64,000 bases of DNA, taken from NCBI RefSeq assembly GCF_032154225.1, contig NZ_JALDYF010000004.1, forward strand, positions 206,339-270,338. The letters run 5' to 3'. This stretch comes from Psychrobacillus sp032154225 (GTDB lineage: Bacteria > Bacillota > Bacilli > Bacillales_A > Planococcaceae). Within the stretch, counting starts at the first letter, position 1; every line of letters begins with the position of its first letter. Position numbers and translations under genes: made by a program. This document shows positions 37,811 to 45,989 of the stretch, in pieces. The notes beneath the pieces were generated by a model. The model was not told the origin of the DNA, did no database searches, and saw only the letters and a program-made list of their open reading frames with translations.

Positions 37811-39570
37811 TTCATTCCCTCCAACTCATATATTAAAATTCCTTGTAACTTACCCTTCACTTTAATCTCTCCAAGAGATTGGGTTAGTACACGATCCTTT
37901 ACTTGCTCATAAATAGTTTCACTAATTATAATTTGTCCCGGCTTTGCATTACTTTCCAGTCTTGCTGCCGTATTTACCGTGTCGCCAATTACTGTATAAT
38001 CCATTCTAGTTTTCGAACCGATATTTCCGACAACTGCTGGTCCTGTATGAATGCCGATACCGAAATGTACACTTTTACCGAATTTCGCTTGCAGTTTCTT
38101 CTCAAGTTCCACGGCGCCTTCTTTCATTGCCCAAGCAGTTCGAACTGCTTGCATAGCATGGTCCTCCAATGGAAGAGGAGCATTGAATATCGCCATCGTC
38201 GCATCTCCTATGAATTTGTCTAAAGTTCCACCAAATTCGAAAATACAATTCGCAGTTAAATTTAAATACTCATTTAATATTTCTACAATTTCTTCTGGCT
38301 CAACACTTTCCGATAATGTCGTAAACCCACGGATATCAACAAAAAGAACTGTTAAATCCTTTCTGCTTCCACCTAATTTCAATCCTTCTTCGCCGTTTTC
38401 GAGTATTTGCTTAACTACTTGAGGCGCTACATACCGCCCAAAAACTGCGGTCACCCTTTTTCTCTCTGAAAGTTCCGTAAAATAATTAAAGCCCACAGAA
38501 CATATATATGCTGTAATAAAGAATGTAATTAGATAAACAAGCGATATAATAATACCTTGCCCATACAAAAACTTCCCAGCATACAAAACGACCACTAATA
38601 AAACGATGAAAGAAGCTAACATAAAAATAGGAGATTTCAATCGACATATAAAATAAGCTAATATACTAGCTAAAATCAGAAATAAAGCATTCCATTTCCA
38701 ATCAAGCTCTTGCTTAAAATTACCCTCTAGCAGGTTTTGAATAATATTCGCATGAATTTCAACACCGTACATACTTTGCTTTCGGTCCAACGGAGTTAAA
38801 AAATCATCTTTAATACCAACCGTATAAGGTCCAATTAAAACGATTCGATTTTCAAAATAATCAGCTGGTACTTCCCCTTCCAATACCATTGAATAAGGAA
38901 TAATTTCAAATGATCCTGGTCCACCTGCATAGCTAATATGAAATTGTTGAAAAGCATTTAATGAAGGAGTAGTAACAGGAATTGTATCCCCTGTCTGTTC
39001 CATATACTGTTGTACAATTACCGACGAAAAGCTTTTAATCCGCTCCCCATTATGAGTAAATTCCAAAAGAGACTTCCTTACAACACTGTCTTCATCAGGA
39101 AAAGTATTCAAATGCCCTAAAGCACTAGCAGCTTCCTTCAGTTCAGGAAAGGGCTCCGATAACTCTGTACTCTCAATCATTCCATTTTGAGAGAAACGAT
39201 CAAAAAGCCCATAACGTGCAAGTACAACATTTCCAGCATCATGAACTGCAGAAATAAACTCAGCATCATCTTCCGCAGCTTCTGAAGCTAACGGAAATGT
39301 AATATCAAAACCAATAACAGCAGGATTACCTTGTGTTAATGTTCGTACTAACTTCGCATGGACATCTCGTTTCCACGGCCACTGACCAATTGTTTGCAAA
39401 CTTTCATCATCAATAGCTAAAATCGCCACACGATAATCAACTGGCCCCTCTTCTTGCATCCAACGATCCTGTAGTTCTAACTCAAACCCTTTTAAACTGT
39501 CTTGATACAACAAAAATATAAAGAATATTGTTAAACCACTAATAACATGCCATAATTTAATTTTCATCAT
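37807..39570 (-). CDS. CHASE2-domain class III adenylate/guanylate cyclase
   Basis: A 587-residue membrane cyclase. An N-terminal helix (about 8-22) is followed by an extracytoplasmic CHASE2 sensor (about 30-285, with RVAILAIDDESLQTIGQWPW and VIGFDITF). Three transmembrane helices follow (about 290-365), then the catalytic domain (395-587). Catalytic features are complete: metal Asp in FVDIRGFT and GDATMAIF, purine-selecting Lys in DKFIGD, VIGDTVN, and NTAARLE with the transition-state Asn and Arg. This favours cAMP synthesis. It leads the FecR/NHL/patatin series and is coupled to FecR. Confidence 0.93.
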   Translation of the reverse strand: MMKIKLWHVISGLTIFFIFLLYQDSLKGFELELQDRWMQEEGPVDYRVAILAIDDESLQTIGQWPWKRDVHAKLVRTLTQGNPAVIGFDITFPLASEAAEDDAEFISAVHDAGNVVLARYGLFDRFSQNGMIESTELSEPFPELKEAASALGHLNTFPDEDSVVRKSLLEFTHNGERIKSFSSVIVQQYMEQTGDTIPVTTPSLNAFQQFHISYAGGPGSFEIIPYSMVLEGEVPADYFENRIVLIGPYTVGIKDDFLTPLDRKQSMYGVEIHANIIQNLLEGNFKQELDWKWNALFLILASILAYFICRLKSPIFMLASFIVLLVVVLYAGKFLYGQGIIISLVYLITFFITAYICSVGFNYFTELSERKRVTAVFGRYVAPQVVKQILENGEEGLKLGGSRKDLTVLFVDIRGFTTLSESVEPEEIVEILNEYLNLTANCIFEFGGTLDKFIGDATMAIFNAPLPLEDHAMQAVRTAWAMKEGAVELEKKLQAKFGKSVHFGIGIHTGPAVVGNIGSKTRMDYTVIGDTVNTAARLESNAKPGQIIISETIYEQVKDRVLTQSLGEIKVKGKLQGILIYELEGMN

Positions 39571-39573
39571 CTC

Positions 39574-39918
39574 CTATGAGATTTTTTCAGACATGAAGTA
39601 CATAAATACTAAAATTTGTCCGATATGTATAGATTGATCAATGCCAAGCCCCCAACCAAGTGGATCTAGCTTTTTATAAAACCAAATCGGTTTCGCCTTC
39701 ATATAATCAGCAACCGCATGAACCGTAAATAAAATAAGTACATCCCAAACATCAACAGAGTATCCAATAAAATGAGCTGTAATCAGAATCATCCCTGTCC
39801 AAATCCCAGCATGACTGCTTAATACAATCAGATTCTTCCCTTTCATCTTCGCAAGAAACTCTCCCTGTAACGGATAATCCGCCAACAGATGCGCAAAAAG
39901 TAAAATTAAAAAATCCAA
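39574..39918 (-). CDS. DUF3307 family membrane protein
   Basis: A 114-residue protein with about three hydrophobic segments. The family signature is HLLADYPLQGEFLAKMKGKN (N-terminus) and VHAVADYMKAKP, ending DQSIHIGQI, with conserved His and Asp residues that could bind metal. Function is unknown. It ends 3 bp before the cyclase start and so is the first gene of that operon. Confidence 0.85.
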   Translation of the reverse strand: MDFLILLFAHLLADYPLQGEFLAKMKGKNLIVLSSHAGIWTGMILITAHFIGYSVDVWDVLILFTVHAVADYMKAKPIWFYKKLDPLGWGLGIDQSIHIGQILVFMYFMSEKIS

Positions 39919-40225
39919 ACCGCATCCCTCACTTCCAATAGAAAAAAATTCATCACTAATAGCCCGTTCGATTAAACACTATTAAACTAACCATAATTTA
40001 GATATATCTATATAAATACACCGTGGTATATACAGATAATTAAATCTTTTTCCACTCTTCTAAATAAACACTATTCAATAAGTGTATATTACTTTTTACA
40101 AAAACAATACTGACAAATGTTAATAGTCCGTGATTTTTTTGTAATATATTCAGAATCATTTATAAGAAACTGTTCATTTAAGTAGTCGACTTCATTTTCA
40201 CTTTACTTCCTGTTACACAAGCGAC
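39919..40225. other. AT-rich intergenic region
   Basis: No coding signal seen. It should contain the promoter for the DUF3307-cyclase operon on the minus strand, but I cannot single out convincing -35/-10 boxes. Confidence 0.4.
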
Positions 40226-40260
40226 AAAAAAAACCTCCTGCCAATAGGACAGGAAGGAAT
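40226..40260 (-). terminator. Rho-independent terminator after VOC gene
   Basis: CCTCCTG (40234-40240) pairs with CAGGAAGG (40250-40257), with T residues on the minus strand. It terminates the adjacent VOC gene. Confidence 0.75.
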
Positions 40261-40315
40261 TTTATATTATTCACTAGTAGACCTTTTTAGAAAAACATTG
40301 AACTATTTAATCATT

Positions 40316-40687
40316 TTATCGATGTTGATCTACAAGAATTGAATTACCATCAGGATCTTCTATTGTAAAGCTTGCAGGTCCTTCACTTGTTTCATCTGCT
40401 TCAGTTAGCATTTTAATTCCTTTTTCTTTTAATTGTTTTTGAAGATCTCGAATGTCCATAAATGAATCGAGATTTTCAGCATTTTGATTCCACCCTGGAT
40501 TAAAAGTAAGAATATTTTTTTCAAACATTCCTTGAAATAACCCAATTACGCTATTTTCATTCTTCATTATGAGCCAATTTTGAGTAATGTCCCCAACGAA
40601 AGCTTTAAATCCAAGGTTTTCATAAAATTCTTTTGATTTGTTAATGTCTTTTACATTTAAACTTACTGGAAATGCGCCAAGTTTCAT
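40316..40687 (-). CDS. VOC family protein (glyoxalase-like)
   Basis: A 123-residue VOC protein: FPVSLNVKDINKSKEFYENLGFKAF at the front (quoted in two parts: FPVSLNVKDINKSKEFY, ENLGFKAF) and FTIEDPDGNSILVDQH at the end. The metal-ligand pattern of glyoxalase is not clear. Function unknown, probably a small-molecule binding or detoxifying enzyme. Single gene just outside the tRNA-Val island, so part of the ancestral chromosome. Confidence 0.88.
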   Translation of the reverse strand: MKLGAFPVSLNVKDINKSKEFYENLGFKAFVGDITQNWLIMKNENSVIGLFQGMFEKNILTFNPGWNQNAENLDSFMDIRDLQKQLKEKGIKMLTEADETSEGPASFTIEDPDGNSILVDQHR

Positions 40688-40982
40688 ATTTATTCCTCCT
40701 CAAAATCATAATCTAAAAAAATCTATCATTTAAATTGAGTCTACAGCATTACTATTGGATTTCTCAAGTAAACATGAATGATGGACTAGATTCTTTAAAT
40801 TCAAGCGTATGGAATGTATGTATTTACCATTTTTTCTTTCTATCTAATTCAAGATATTGAGTTGTTCTTTCAATAATGGAATGTCAAAGGACTTCTATAC
40901 TTTAACAAAAGCCCTTTTTTTAAAAAAATTTCATGAGTAGTAACAGATTTGAAAGTTAATATATACTGACACCATATTTTGT

Positions 40983-40990
40983 GCTATAAT
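40983..40990 (+). promoter_or_regulatory. Extended -10 promoter of tRNA-Val
   Basis: TGCTATAAT is an ideal extended -10 box 38 bp before the mature tRNA. No good -35 box at 17 bp is seen, which is acceptable with an extended -10. Confidence 0.65.
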
Positions 40991-41027
40991 TCCTACTAGA
41001 AATGTGGTTTTATCTAGATTGAAATTC

Positions 41028-41100
41028 GGTCTTGTAGCTCAGTTGGGAGAGCACCACCTCGACAAGGTGGGGGTCGCTGGTTCGAGACCAGTCGGGACCA
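41028..41100 (+). tRNA. tRNA-Val, anticodon GAC
   Basis: A complete 73-nt cloverleaf. The acceptor is GGTCTTG/CGGGACC (with T-G pairs), the D-arm GCTC/GAGC and the anticodon stem CCACC/GGTGG enclosing loop TCGACAA, which gives GAC. The T-arm is CTGG-TTCGAGA-CCAG. CCA is not encoded. Its 3' half is the attachment site of the downstream island. Confidence 0.96.
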
Positions 41101-41106
41101 TATTAA
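41059..41106 (+). repeat. att core, left copy (48-bp direct repeat)
   Basis: Starts in the anticodon loop and runs to six bases past the tRNA end. All 48 bp are identical to 62497-62544. This is the classic footprint of a tyrosine-integrase element that rebuilds the tRNA on insertion. Confidence 0.92.
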
Positions 41107-41112
41107 ATACAC

Positions 41113-41151
41113 AGTCACAACCCTTGATACGTAGGGGTTTGTGACTTTTTT
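41113..41151 (+). terminator. Terminator of tRNA-Val
   Basis: AGTCACAA (41113-41120) pairs with TTTGTGACT followed by T residues. A diverged copy follows the second att core at 62551. Confidence 0.85.
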
Positions 41152-41154
41152 GTT

Positions 41155-41250
41155 TTAAATGAATTTATCTCCAATTTATTGAATGGTGCAAAATTGGTGC
41201 AAAAATACGTATAAATCCGTCGTAAATCTTATGAATCTATATTAAATTAA
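41155..41250 (-). pseudogene. Probable integrase C-terminal tail with an 11-bp doublet
   Basis: The minus strand reads RRIYTYFCTNFAPFNKLE after an in-frame stop. It aligns with IYMNFNPTLTPLA at the same distance from the second att core (62605-62660). Two 11-bp direct repeats, TGGTGCAAAAT and TGGTGCAAAAA, occupy 41184-41205, exactly 78 bp from the att core. I infer the end of a lost tyrosine integrase gene; the doublet could also be arm-type binding sites. Confidence 0.4.
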
Positions 41251-41254
41251 TCCC

Positions 41255-41512
41255 CTACCATAATAACCAATTATCTATATTCGGTTTGCTTTCCATCACA
41301 GTTCTTTCTTCAATTACTTCTAACCAATTATAAAACTTCACAGGATCACCTACACTTGGTTGTTCTTCCACAATTGATGTAGTGGGTGTTTTTTTATTAG
41401 AACGCTCAATCGACTTCTTATAAGCTCCTACAAACACAAAATTTGTCAAAATAGATAACTGACCATAGTCGTCTGTTTTAATGTATACAACTCTCTTATT
41501 TATGTTTATCAT
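41255..41512 (-). CDS. Small island protein, duplicated in the second element
   Basis: An 85-residue protein of unknown family. Its C-terminal 60 residues, FVGAYKKSIERSNK to NWLLW, recur at 63618-63800, including 44 bp of perfect DNA identity (41394-41437 with 63757-63800). The ATG at 41512 has no strong ribosome binding site. Conservation of the protein in two diverged copies argues that it is or was a real gene of this element family. Confidence 0.6.
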   Translation of the reverse strand: MININKRVVYIKTDDYGQLSILTNFVFVGAYKKSIERSNKKTPTTSIVEEQPSVGDPVKFYNWLEVIEERTVMESKPNIDNWLLW

Positions 41513-41542
41513 TATGGTAAATATATGTAAGGGGGTTTTTGT

Positions 41543-42208
41543 ATGTATGCTATTTTAGGCCTCATTGGTTTTGTTGGTGTAATAGTTGGAATCATACTAA
41601 TTATTATTAATTTAATTAAAAAGAAAGATATGAAAACTGGTTTAATAGTTTTTGGTATGTCATTTGTACTTTTTGGAATTGCACTATTTCTAACTCCTGA
41701 AGAAACGGAAGAAGTGTCAATTGATAAAGAAAAAGTCGAGGTTATTTCACCTGTATTAAAAAAAGAGACTGCTGAAGAAAAATTGATTCGTGAAGCAAGA
41801 GAAGCGGAACAAAAAGTAAAAGATGAAACTGAAGCGAAAGCATTGGCAGAAGCCGAAATTCAAGTAGTTGCTGAAAAGAAAGCAAATGCCAAAACAATTG
41901 ATTATCCGCAATTAAAAAAGAATCCAGATCGCTATTCAGGTGAATACGTAAAATACACTGGTGAAATTATTCAAATTTTAGAGGGTAACAACAGGACGAA
42001 CATTAGATTAGCTGTGACTCAAGATTCACATGGATATGATTTTAACGACATCATTTTTATTGAATATGACGGCTATACTGACTTTGTGGATGGCGACATA
42101 GTGACTATTTACGGAGGGGTTTACGGAGCATATAGTTATAAATCACAAGCGGGGCATAACATTTCACTACCTGGAATTCTTGCAGATGAAGTGCTTTCAG
42201 CAGAATAA
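41543..42208 (+). CDS. Membrane-anchored OB-fold-like protein
   Basis: A 221-residue protein. Two hydrophobic helices (about 1-25 and 35-50) are followed by a highly charged Glu/Lys/Ala coiled segment (55-115) and a C-terminal domain (YPQLKKNPDRYSGEYVKYTGEI, quoted in part, to ISLPGILADEV). That domain pattern is common in phage and ICE proteins and looks like an OB fold. Ribosome binding site AAGGGGG precedes the ATG. Function unknown. Confidence 0.75.
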   Translation: MYAILGLIGFVGVIVGIILIIINLIKKKDMKTGLIVFGMSFVLFGIALFLTPEETEEVSIDKEKVEVISPVLKKETAEEKLIREAREAEQKVKDETEAKALAEAEIQVVAEKKANAKTIDYPQLKKNPDRYSGEYVKYTGEIIQILEGNNRTNIRLAVTQDSHGYDFNDIIFIEYDGYTDFVDGDIVTIYGGVYGAYSYKSQAGHNISLPGILADEVLSAE

Positions 42209-42212
42209 CACA

Positions 42213-42247
42213 AAAACCACCTTCCACAATTAATGGTTGGTGGTTTC
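42213..42247. terminator. Bidirectional terminator
   Basis: AAACCACC pairs with GGTGGTTT (42239-42246), flanked by A and T residues, between the convergent OB-fold gene and the small acidic gene. The stop of the latter lies inside it. Confidence 0.7.
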
Positions 42248-42388
42248 ATCTAATTCCTGCGCAATTTTTGCGATATCTTGTAGTTCATTATGAGACAATC
42301 CTGCTAAGATATTTAATGCTGCAACTACTTTTTCTTTTGGATGTTCGCTTAATATTTTTTCTAATAACACGCTCAATTCTTCTTCCAC
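42230..42388 (-). CDS. Small acidic helical protein (52 aa)
   Basis: GTG start at 42388 behind AGAGGTG, 52 codons. The sequence EELSVLLEKILSEHPKEK, ALNILAGLSHNELQDIAK is strongly amphipathic and helical. It follows the YolD gene by 11 bp and so is probably the end of the YolD/UvrX operon. No known family. Confidence 0.6.
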   Translation of the reverse strand: MEEELSVLLEKILSEHPKEKVVAALNILAGLSHNELQDIAKIAQELDETTNH

Positions 42389-42399
42389 AATATCACCTC

Positions 42400-42729
42400 T
42401 TATTCTAATATCGACGCATCTATAATATCATCGAGCGAATATGCAAATAAACCATATGGATTTTCTACTTTTATAGTTCTTCTACTTATATCAATACTTT
42501 TTACAATTCCACCAGACTGATCAATTTTTCCTTCCACCCAAAAATCTAATAAAACATCCTCACTTCTTTTCATCGCCATTTCTATAGTTTTTTCTATAGC
42601 GTGCAAATCATACTCATCCAGTTCCGGTTTAGGCACTCTCTTTTGATCAACATTAAATTCCATATATAATGCAATATGTTCCTCTAGCATGATTCCACGC
42701 CATTTCTTCATAACTCTATCTTTAATCAT
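42400..42729 (-). CDS. YolD-like protein
   Basis: A 109-residue YolD-family protein: DRVMKKWRGIMLEEHIALY at the N-terminus, and IVKSIDISRRTIKVENPYG toward the C-terminus. YolD proteins are regularly paired with the Y-family polymerase UvrX in prophages such as SPbeta. Here the pair overlaps by 4 bp (ATGA). The exact role is unknown, presumably in SOS mutagenesis or repair. Confidence 0.9.
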   Translation of the reverse strand: MIKDRVMKKWRGIMLEEHIALYMEFNVDQKRVPKPELDEYDLHAIEKTIEMAMKRSEDVLLDFWVEGKIDQSGGIVKSIDISRRTIKVENPYGLFAYSLDDIIDASILE

Positions 42730-43994
42730 CCTTTATGTCCTCCAACCATTTTAGATCGTTTTACCGCTGTTCCTGCTGGTGTATATGAAATAGCCCTCAA
42801 CAATGCAGCTTGACCATATCGATTTCTTATACTATCCATAGCAGCGGCTAGCTTTCGATTTTTCCAATTATCTTTTTCGAATAAACTAAGCTGCATGGAG
42901 TGTTCATCTTCAAGTTTTGTAATGGAAACTGAAATTTGTCGTACTGGACTTCTATTATAATTTTCTTTCAATAAATCTTTGCATACTTGATAAATTTTCA
43001 TCGTGTCATTAGTTGCTTCCTCTATAGTTCGTGCGCGCTGAAATCCACCACCGAATGCATTTTTGCTATAACCAATACCTAGTGAAATTGTACGAGCTGA
43101 TTGGAATACATCTCTTGCTCTTTTCGCTACATCCTCACACATTTCTAGTAGTACTGCGTGTACGTCTTCGATTTTGTTGTAATCTCTCATCAAAATTTGG
43201 CTCTTACCATAACTAATTTGACCTGTTTCGAAAGGTGCTCCAAGTTTAGAAAGATCGACTCCCCAAGCATGATGATAAAGCTGATTCCCCATTACTCCAA
43301 ACTTATTTTCTAATAGTGATAAAGGGACATTAGCTAACTGCCCTATATTGAAAATACCCATATTATTTAATGTTTTTTCAATTTTGGAACCAATTCCCCA
43401 CATTTCACTTAAAGGTGAAACAGGCCACAATTTGGTTTGTACATCCTCAAATGTCCATTTGGCGAAAACTGTTTTCTTCGCTTCCAAATCTAAAGCTAAT
43501 TTTGCCATTAACATGTTTGGACCCATGCCGGCAGTACTATGCAATTTCAGAGTATCGAATATTTCTCTTTGAATTATTCTTACGGTACGTTCAGGCGGAC
43601 CCCATAACTTTTCCGTTCCTGTTAAATCAATAAAACTTTCGTCCACACTGTACACATGAACCGCTTCAGGAGGCACAAACTTGTGAAGTATATCCGTCAC
43701 AGCCATAGACATTTCTAAGAAATATTTCATTTTTGGTTCAAATAAACGAATCTCTGGATGCCGAGGTATTTCATATAATCGTGTTCCAGTTTTGACTTTA
43801 AATCTTTTTTTCATTGCTGGTGAAGCTGCTAATACAACTGATCCTTTTTGTTGTAAATTTCCTACTACTGCAATCGGTACAGTACGTACATCTAAATTGT
43901 GGAGGACAGCTATACAACTTGCGTAAAAACTCATCATATCAATACAAGCGATTGAGCGATTTGGAAATTTACTATAATCCACTTTATATGACAT
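42726..43994 (-). CDS. uvrX: Y-family DNA polymerase, UvrX type
   Basis: A 422-residue translesion polymerase. Catalytic acidic residues are in IACIDMMSFYASC and VYSVDESFIDLTGT; the steric segment VVLAASPAMKKRF and the fingers follow, then helix-hairpin-helix MWGIGSKIEKTLNNMGI and a little-finger domain. The start is the ATG at 43994, preceded by GAGAGCGAG. A LexA box at 44236 upstream of the operon implies SOS induction. Confidence 0.94.
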   Translation of the reverse strand: MSYKVDYSKFPNRSIACIDMMSFYASCIAVLHNLDVRTVPIAVVGNLQQKGSVVLAASPAMKKRFKVKTGTRLYEIPRHPEIRLFEPKMKYFLEMSMAVTDILHKFVPPEAVHVYSVDESFIDLTGTEKLWGPPERTVRIIQREIFDTLKLHSTAGMGPNMLMAKLALDLEAKKTVFAKWTFEDVQTKLWPVSPLSEMWGIGSKIEKTLNNMGIFNIGQLANVPLSLLENKFGVMGNQLYHHAWGVDLSKLGAPFETGQISYGKSQILMRDYNKIEDVHAVLLEMCEDVAKRARDVFQSARTISLGIGYSKNAFGGGFQRARTIEEATNDTMKIYQVCKDLLKENYNRSPVRQISVSITKLEDEHSMQLSLFEKDNWKNRKLAAAMDSIRNRYGQAALLRAISYTPAGTAVKRSKMVGGHKG

Positions 43995-44220
43995 CTCGCT
44001 CTCTACTAACAATAGGAACACATGCAAGTACATTATCAATTAGAAATGTTCGCTTAGCGCTTCTTGTGAAACAATAAGCTTGAAATGAATCACCTTGAAT
44101 TTTGATGATTTTAACTCGCCTTTTACTGATTTCACCCGACTTAGATAGATACATTAATTCAATTATATGACCTCGACTGAAATACTTTTCTAATAAAACA
44201 CGTACAAACGTTCCCTCCTT
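43984..44220 (-). pseudogene. Small WYL-like protein upstream of uvrX, start disrupted
   Basis: The frame ends at 43984 (overlapping the uvrX start) and contains LLEKYFSRGHIIELMYLSKS, RRVKIIKIQGDSFQAYCF and KRTFLIDNVLACVPI, resembling the short WYL-like proteins often found before uvrX/yolD. AAAGGAGG at about 44214-44221 has no in-frame start. A TTG six bases downstream runs into TAG unless one more T stands in GTGTTTTATT. So it either carries a one-base deletion or starts internally at Met 52. Confidence 0.6.
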
Positions 44221-44235
44221 TTCATCTAGTATATG

Positions 44236-44249
44236 CGAACGTGTGTTTT
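44236..44249. promoter_or_regulatory. LexA (DinR) box
   Basis: CGAACGTGTGTTTT matches the Gram-positive DinR consensus CGAACRNRYGTTYC at 13 of 14 positions. It lies just upstream of the WYL-like/UvrX/YolD genes. Confidence 0.85.
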
Positions 44250-44428
44250 TTATGCAACAGTTTAAAAATGTTATTTTTTGGACAAATAAAATAAGCGACC
44301 AACTCAAATAAAGAGAAGGGCACGAATTTTAGTCATTTAAATTTTGGGGTTACTGCAAATCATATTTATTTCTCAATGATTTTCTTTGTGTTTCTACTTC
44401 AAATAAAGCATGCTTTAGTGAAAAAATA

Positions 44429-45097
44429 CTATTTATATAGCTTCACACTTTGAATAAACTCATAAACAAAATATCCTGCAAAACCAATTAATAAAATCCC
44501 CGATATTATTGTTAACCATTTTATCATATTTCGATTTAATGCTTTTCTTGTAATGGATATAATGGTGAGTAATCCAATATCATGTAGCAATATTCCACTT
44601 AATATCCCTAATGCAACAATGAAAAAATGACTTTCATCGCTTGCATAATTTTTCGCAAGTACTACTCCAAATACATTTACCCAAAAAACAAGATTACCTG
44701 GAGATATAGCCACAAGAAGGCCATTCTTGTAAGAGCTAAAAAAAGACTTTGATACCCTTTCTCCTGATAAAGTAATATCCTTATCAGCATTTTTTATTGA
44801 ATCATAACCTAAGTACACTAAAAATACAGCTCCAATAAGCCACATCGGAATTTGAATAATAGGTAACGCCAAGATAGAAGCAAGTCCTGTTGATAGCAAA
44901 ATGATTAGTGTGACATCAATTGTAATACCGCCTAACCCCACTGCCCATCCATGTATAAACCCATTTTTCAATCCTTGTTTTGTCATTTCGACAGTAATCG
45001 CCCCTACTGGCATTGCAATTGCAAGACCTACCATTACATATGCAAAATACAAACTCACATAAACACTTCTTTCAATAGTAAAGATAGATTGCCTCAT
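44429..45097 (-). CDS. LysE family amino-acid/metabolite exporter
   Basis: A 222-residue protein with six hydrophobic segments. FAYVMVGLAIAMPVGAITVEM at the first helix (quoted in part), HGWAVGLGGITIDV and NGLLVAISPGNLVFWVNVFG are the family signature. LysE proteins export amino acids or related compounds. It is a single gene inside the island with no obvious partner. The true start may be an internal codon, because the first 12 residues look leader-like. Confidence 0.85.
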   Translation of the reverse strand: MRQSIFTIERSVYVSLYFAYVMVGLAIAMPVGAITVEMTKQGLKNGFIHGWAVGLGGITIDVTLIILLSTGLASILALPIIQIPMWLIGAVFLVYLGYDSIKNADKDITLSGERVSKSFFSSYKNGLLVAISPGNLVFWVNVFGVVLAKNYASDESHFFIVALGILSGILLHDIGLLTIISITRKALNRNMIKWLTIISGILLIGFAGYFVYEFIQSVKLYK

Positions 45098-45215
45098 ACG
45101 TCCGTTTATATGTATTATTATACAAAAGTTGGTGCGTTTTATTCATCCCCTTATTTTACTAAACGTTAGTTAAAGAAGAAAGTTCTATCAATTATTAACA
45201 TTGCCACATGAAAAA

Positions 45216-45248
45216 AATAAAAAAGCCCCACTGCTTCAACAGTGGGAC
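45216..45248 (-). terminator. Terminator of the lysis cassette
   Basis: CCCACTG (45227-45233) pairs with CAGTGGG (45240-45246); T-run on the minus strand. Confidence 0.85.
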
Positions 45249-45311
45249 CGTAATTTCATGAGATTCTTGCGAAGGGATCTCACATTTATAAGATTTCCTT
45301 ATACTTCTTAA

Positions 45312-45989
45312 TTATGCTTTTTTCTTTAATTCTGCTAATTCTCTTGCTAAAGGAAGCAAGGCGTTCCATACATAGTGCTGATTTACTTCTCTGAATGGAT
45401 TCTTACCATCTGTAATTCCAAGATCAATTGCTTCTTGACGAACTTTTTCTTGTGCTGGAGTTAATTGTTGTTTGGACACTTTTTTTTCCTCCTCAATAAT
45501 TAGTTGCGGAAACGCTGGTTTTAATCCTTGTTTTAATTGACTAATAGTTAATCCCCGATTGAATTGCAAGTGAGGATAGTCTTTGAAACTCGTCCAATCT
45601 CCACCCCATTCAAATCCCATTGCTTTTGCAATAGCTCCTACACGTTTCCATTTGTCATTGACCGTCCACAATGATTTGAGCCCGTCATCTGAAACTAAGA
45701 AGTAATCGATGGCTAATCCATAATTGTGGACGGACGTACCTGGTTGAGCATTTGAAACAATTCTACCTACTGAACCATATTTTTTGCCATTCCACATGTA
45801 TTGTGGACGACCTTGACCATAGATGTAGGCTTGATCTTCATTTGAACGATATCCAGAAGAAATCTGTATTAAAATTCCCTCTTTGTAACATCGTTTAATC
45901 AACTCAATTGTGTATTCTTTTAATGAAGGGTGAACTGCCCCAATACGATTAACCGAACGTGTGATAAGCGTATCAACTGAAACAGCCAT
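45312..45989 (-). CDS. Phage-type endolysin, M15 L-alanyl-D-glutamate peptidase
   Basis: A 225-residue peptidase. Zinc ligands and active site are seen in ISSGYRSNEDQAYIYGQG, GTSVHNYGLAIDYFL (SxHxxGxAxD) and DYPHLQF. The C-terminal 50 residues form a charged helical tail (EEEKKVSKQQLTPAQEKVR). It cuts the stem peptide of peptidoglycan. The gene begins at the last base of the holin stop, making a two-gene lysis cassette. No tail or capsid genes remain nearby. Confidence 0.92.
   Translation of the reverse strand: MAVSVDTLITRSVNRIGAVHPSLKEYTIELIKRCYKEGILIQISSGYRSNEDQAYIYGQGRPQYMWNGKKYGSVGRIVSNAQPGTSVHNYGLAIDYFLVSDDGLKSLWTVNDKWKRVGAIAKAMGFEWGGDWTSFKDYPHLQFNRGLTISQLKQGLKPAFPQLIIEEEKKVSKQQLTPAQEKVRQEAIDLGITDGKNPFREVNQHYVWNALLPLARELAELKKKA

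Noticed and set aside
33084..39570. Calling the cyclase/patatin cluster a proven CBASS or Pycsar defence system
   Set aside because: The cyclase is a receptor-type class III enzyme with CHASE2 and purine-type residues, and there is no CD-NTase or PycC-like stand-alone cyclase.
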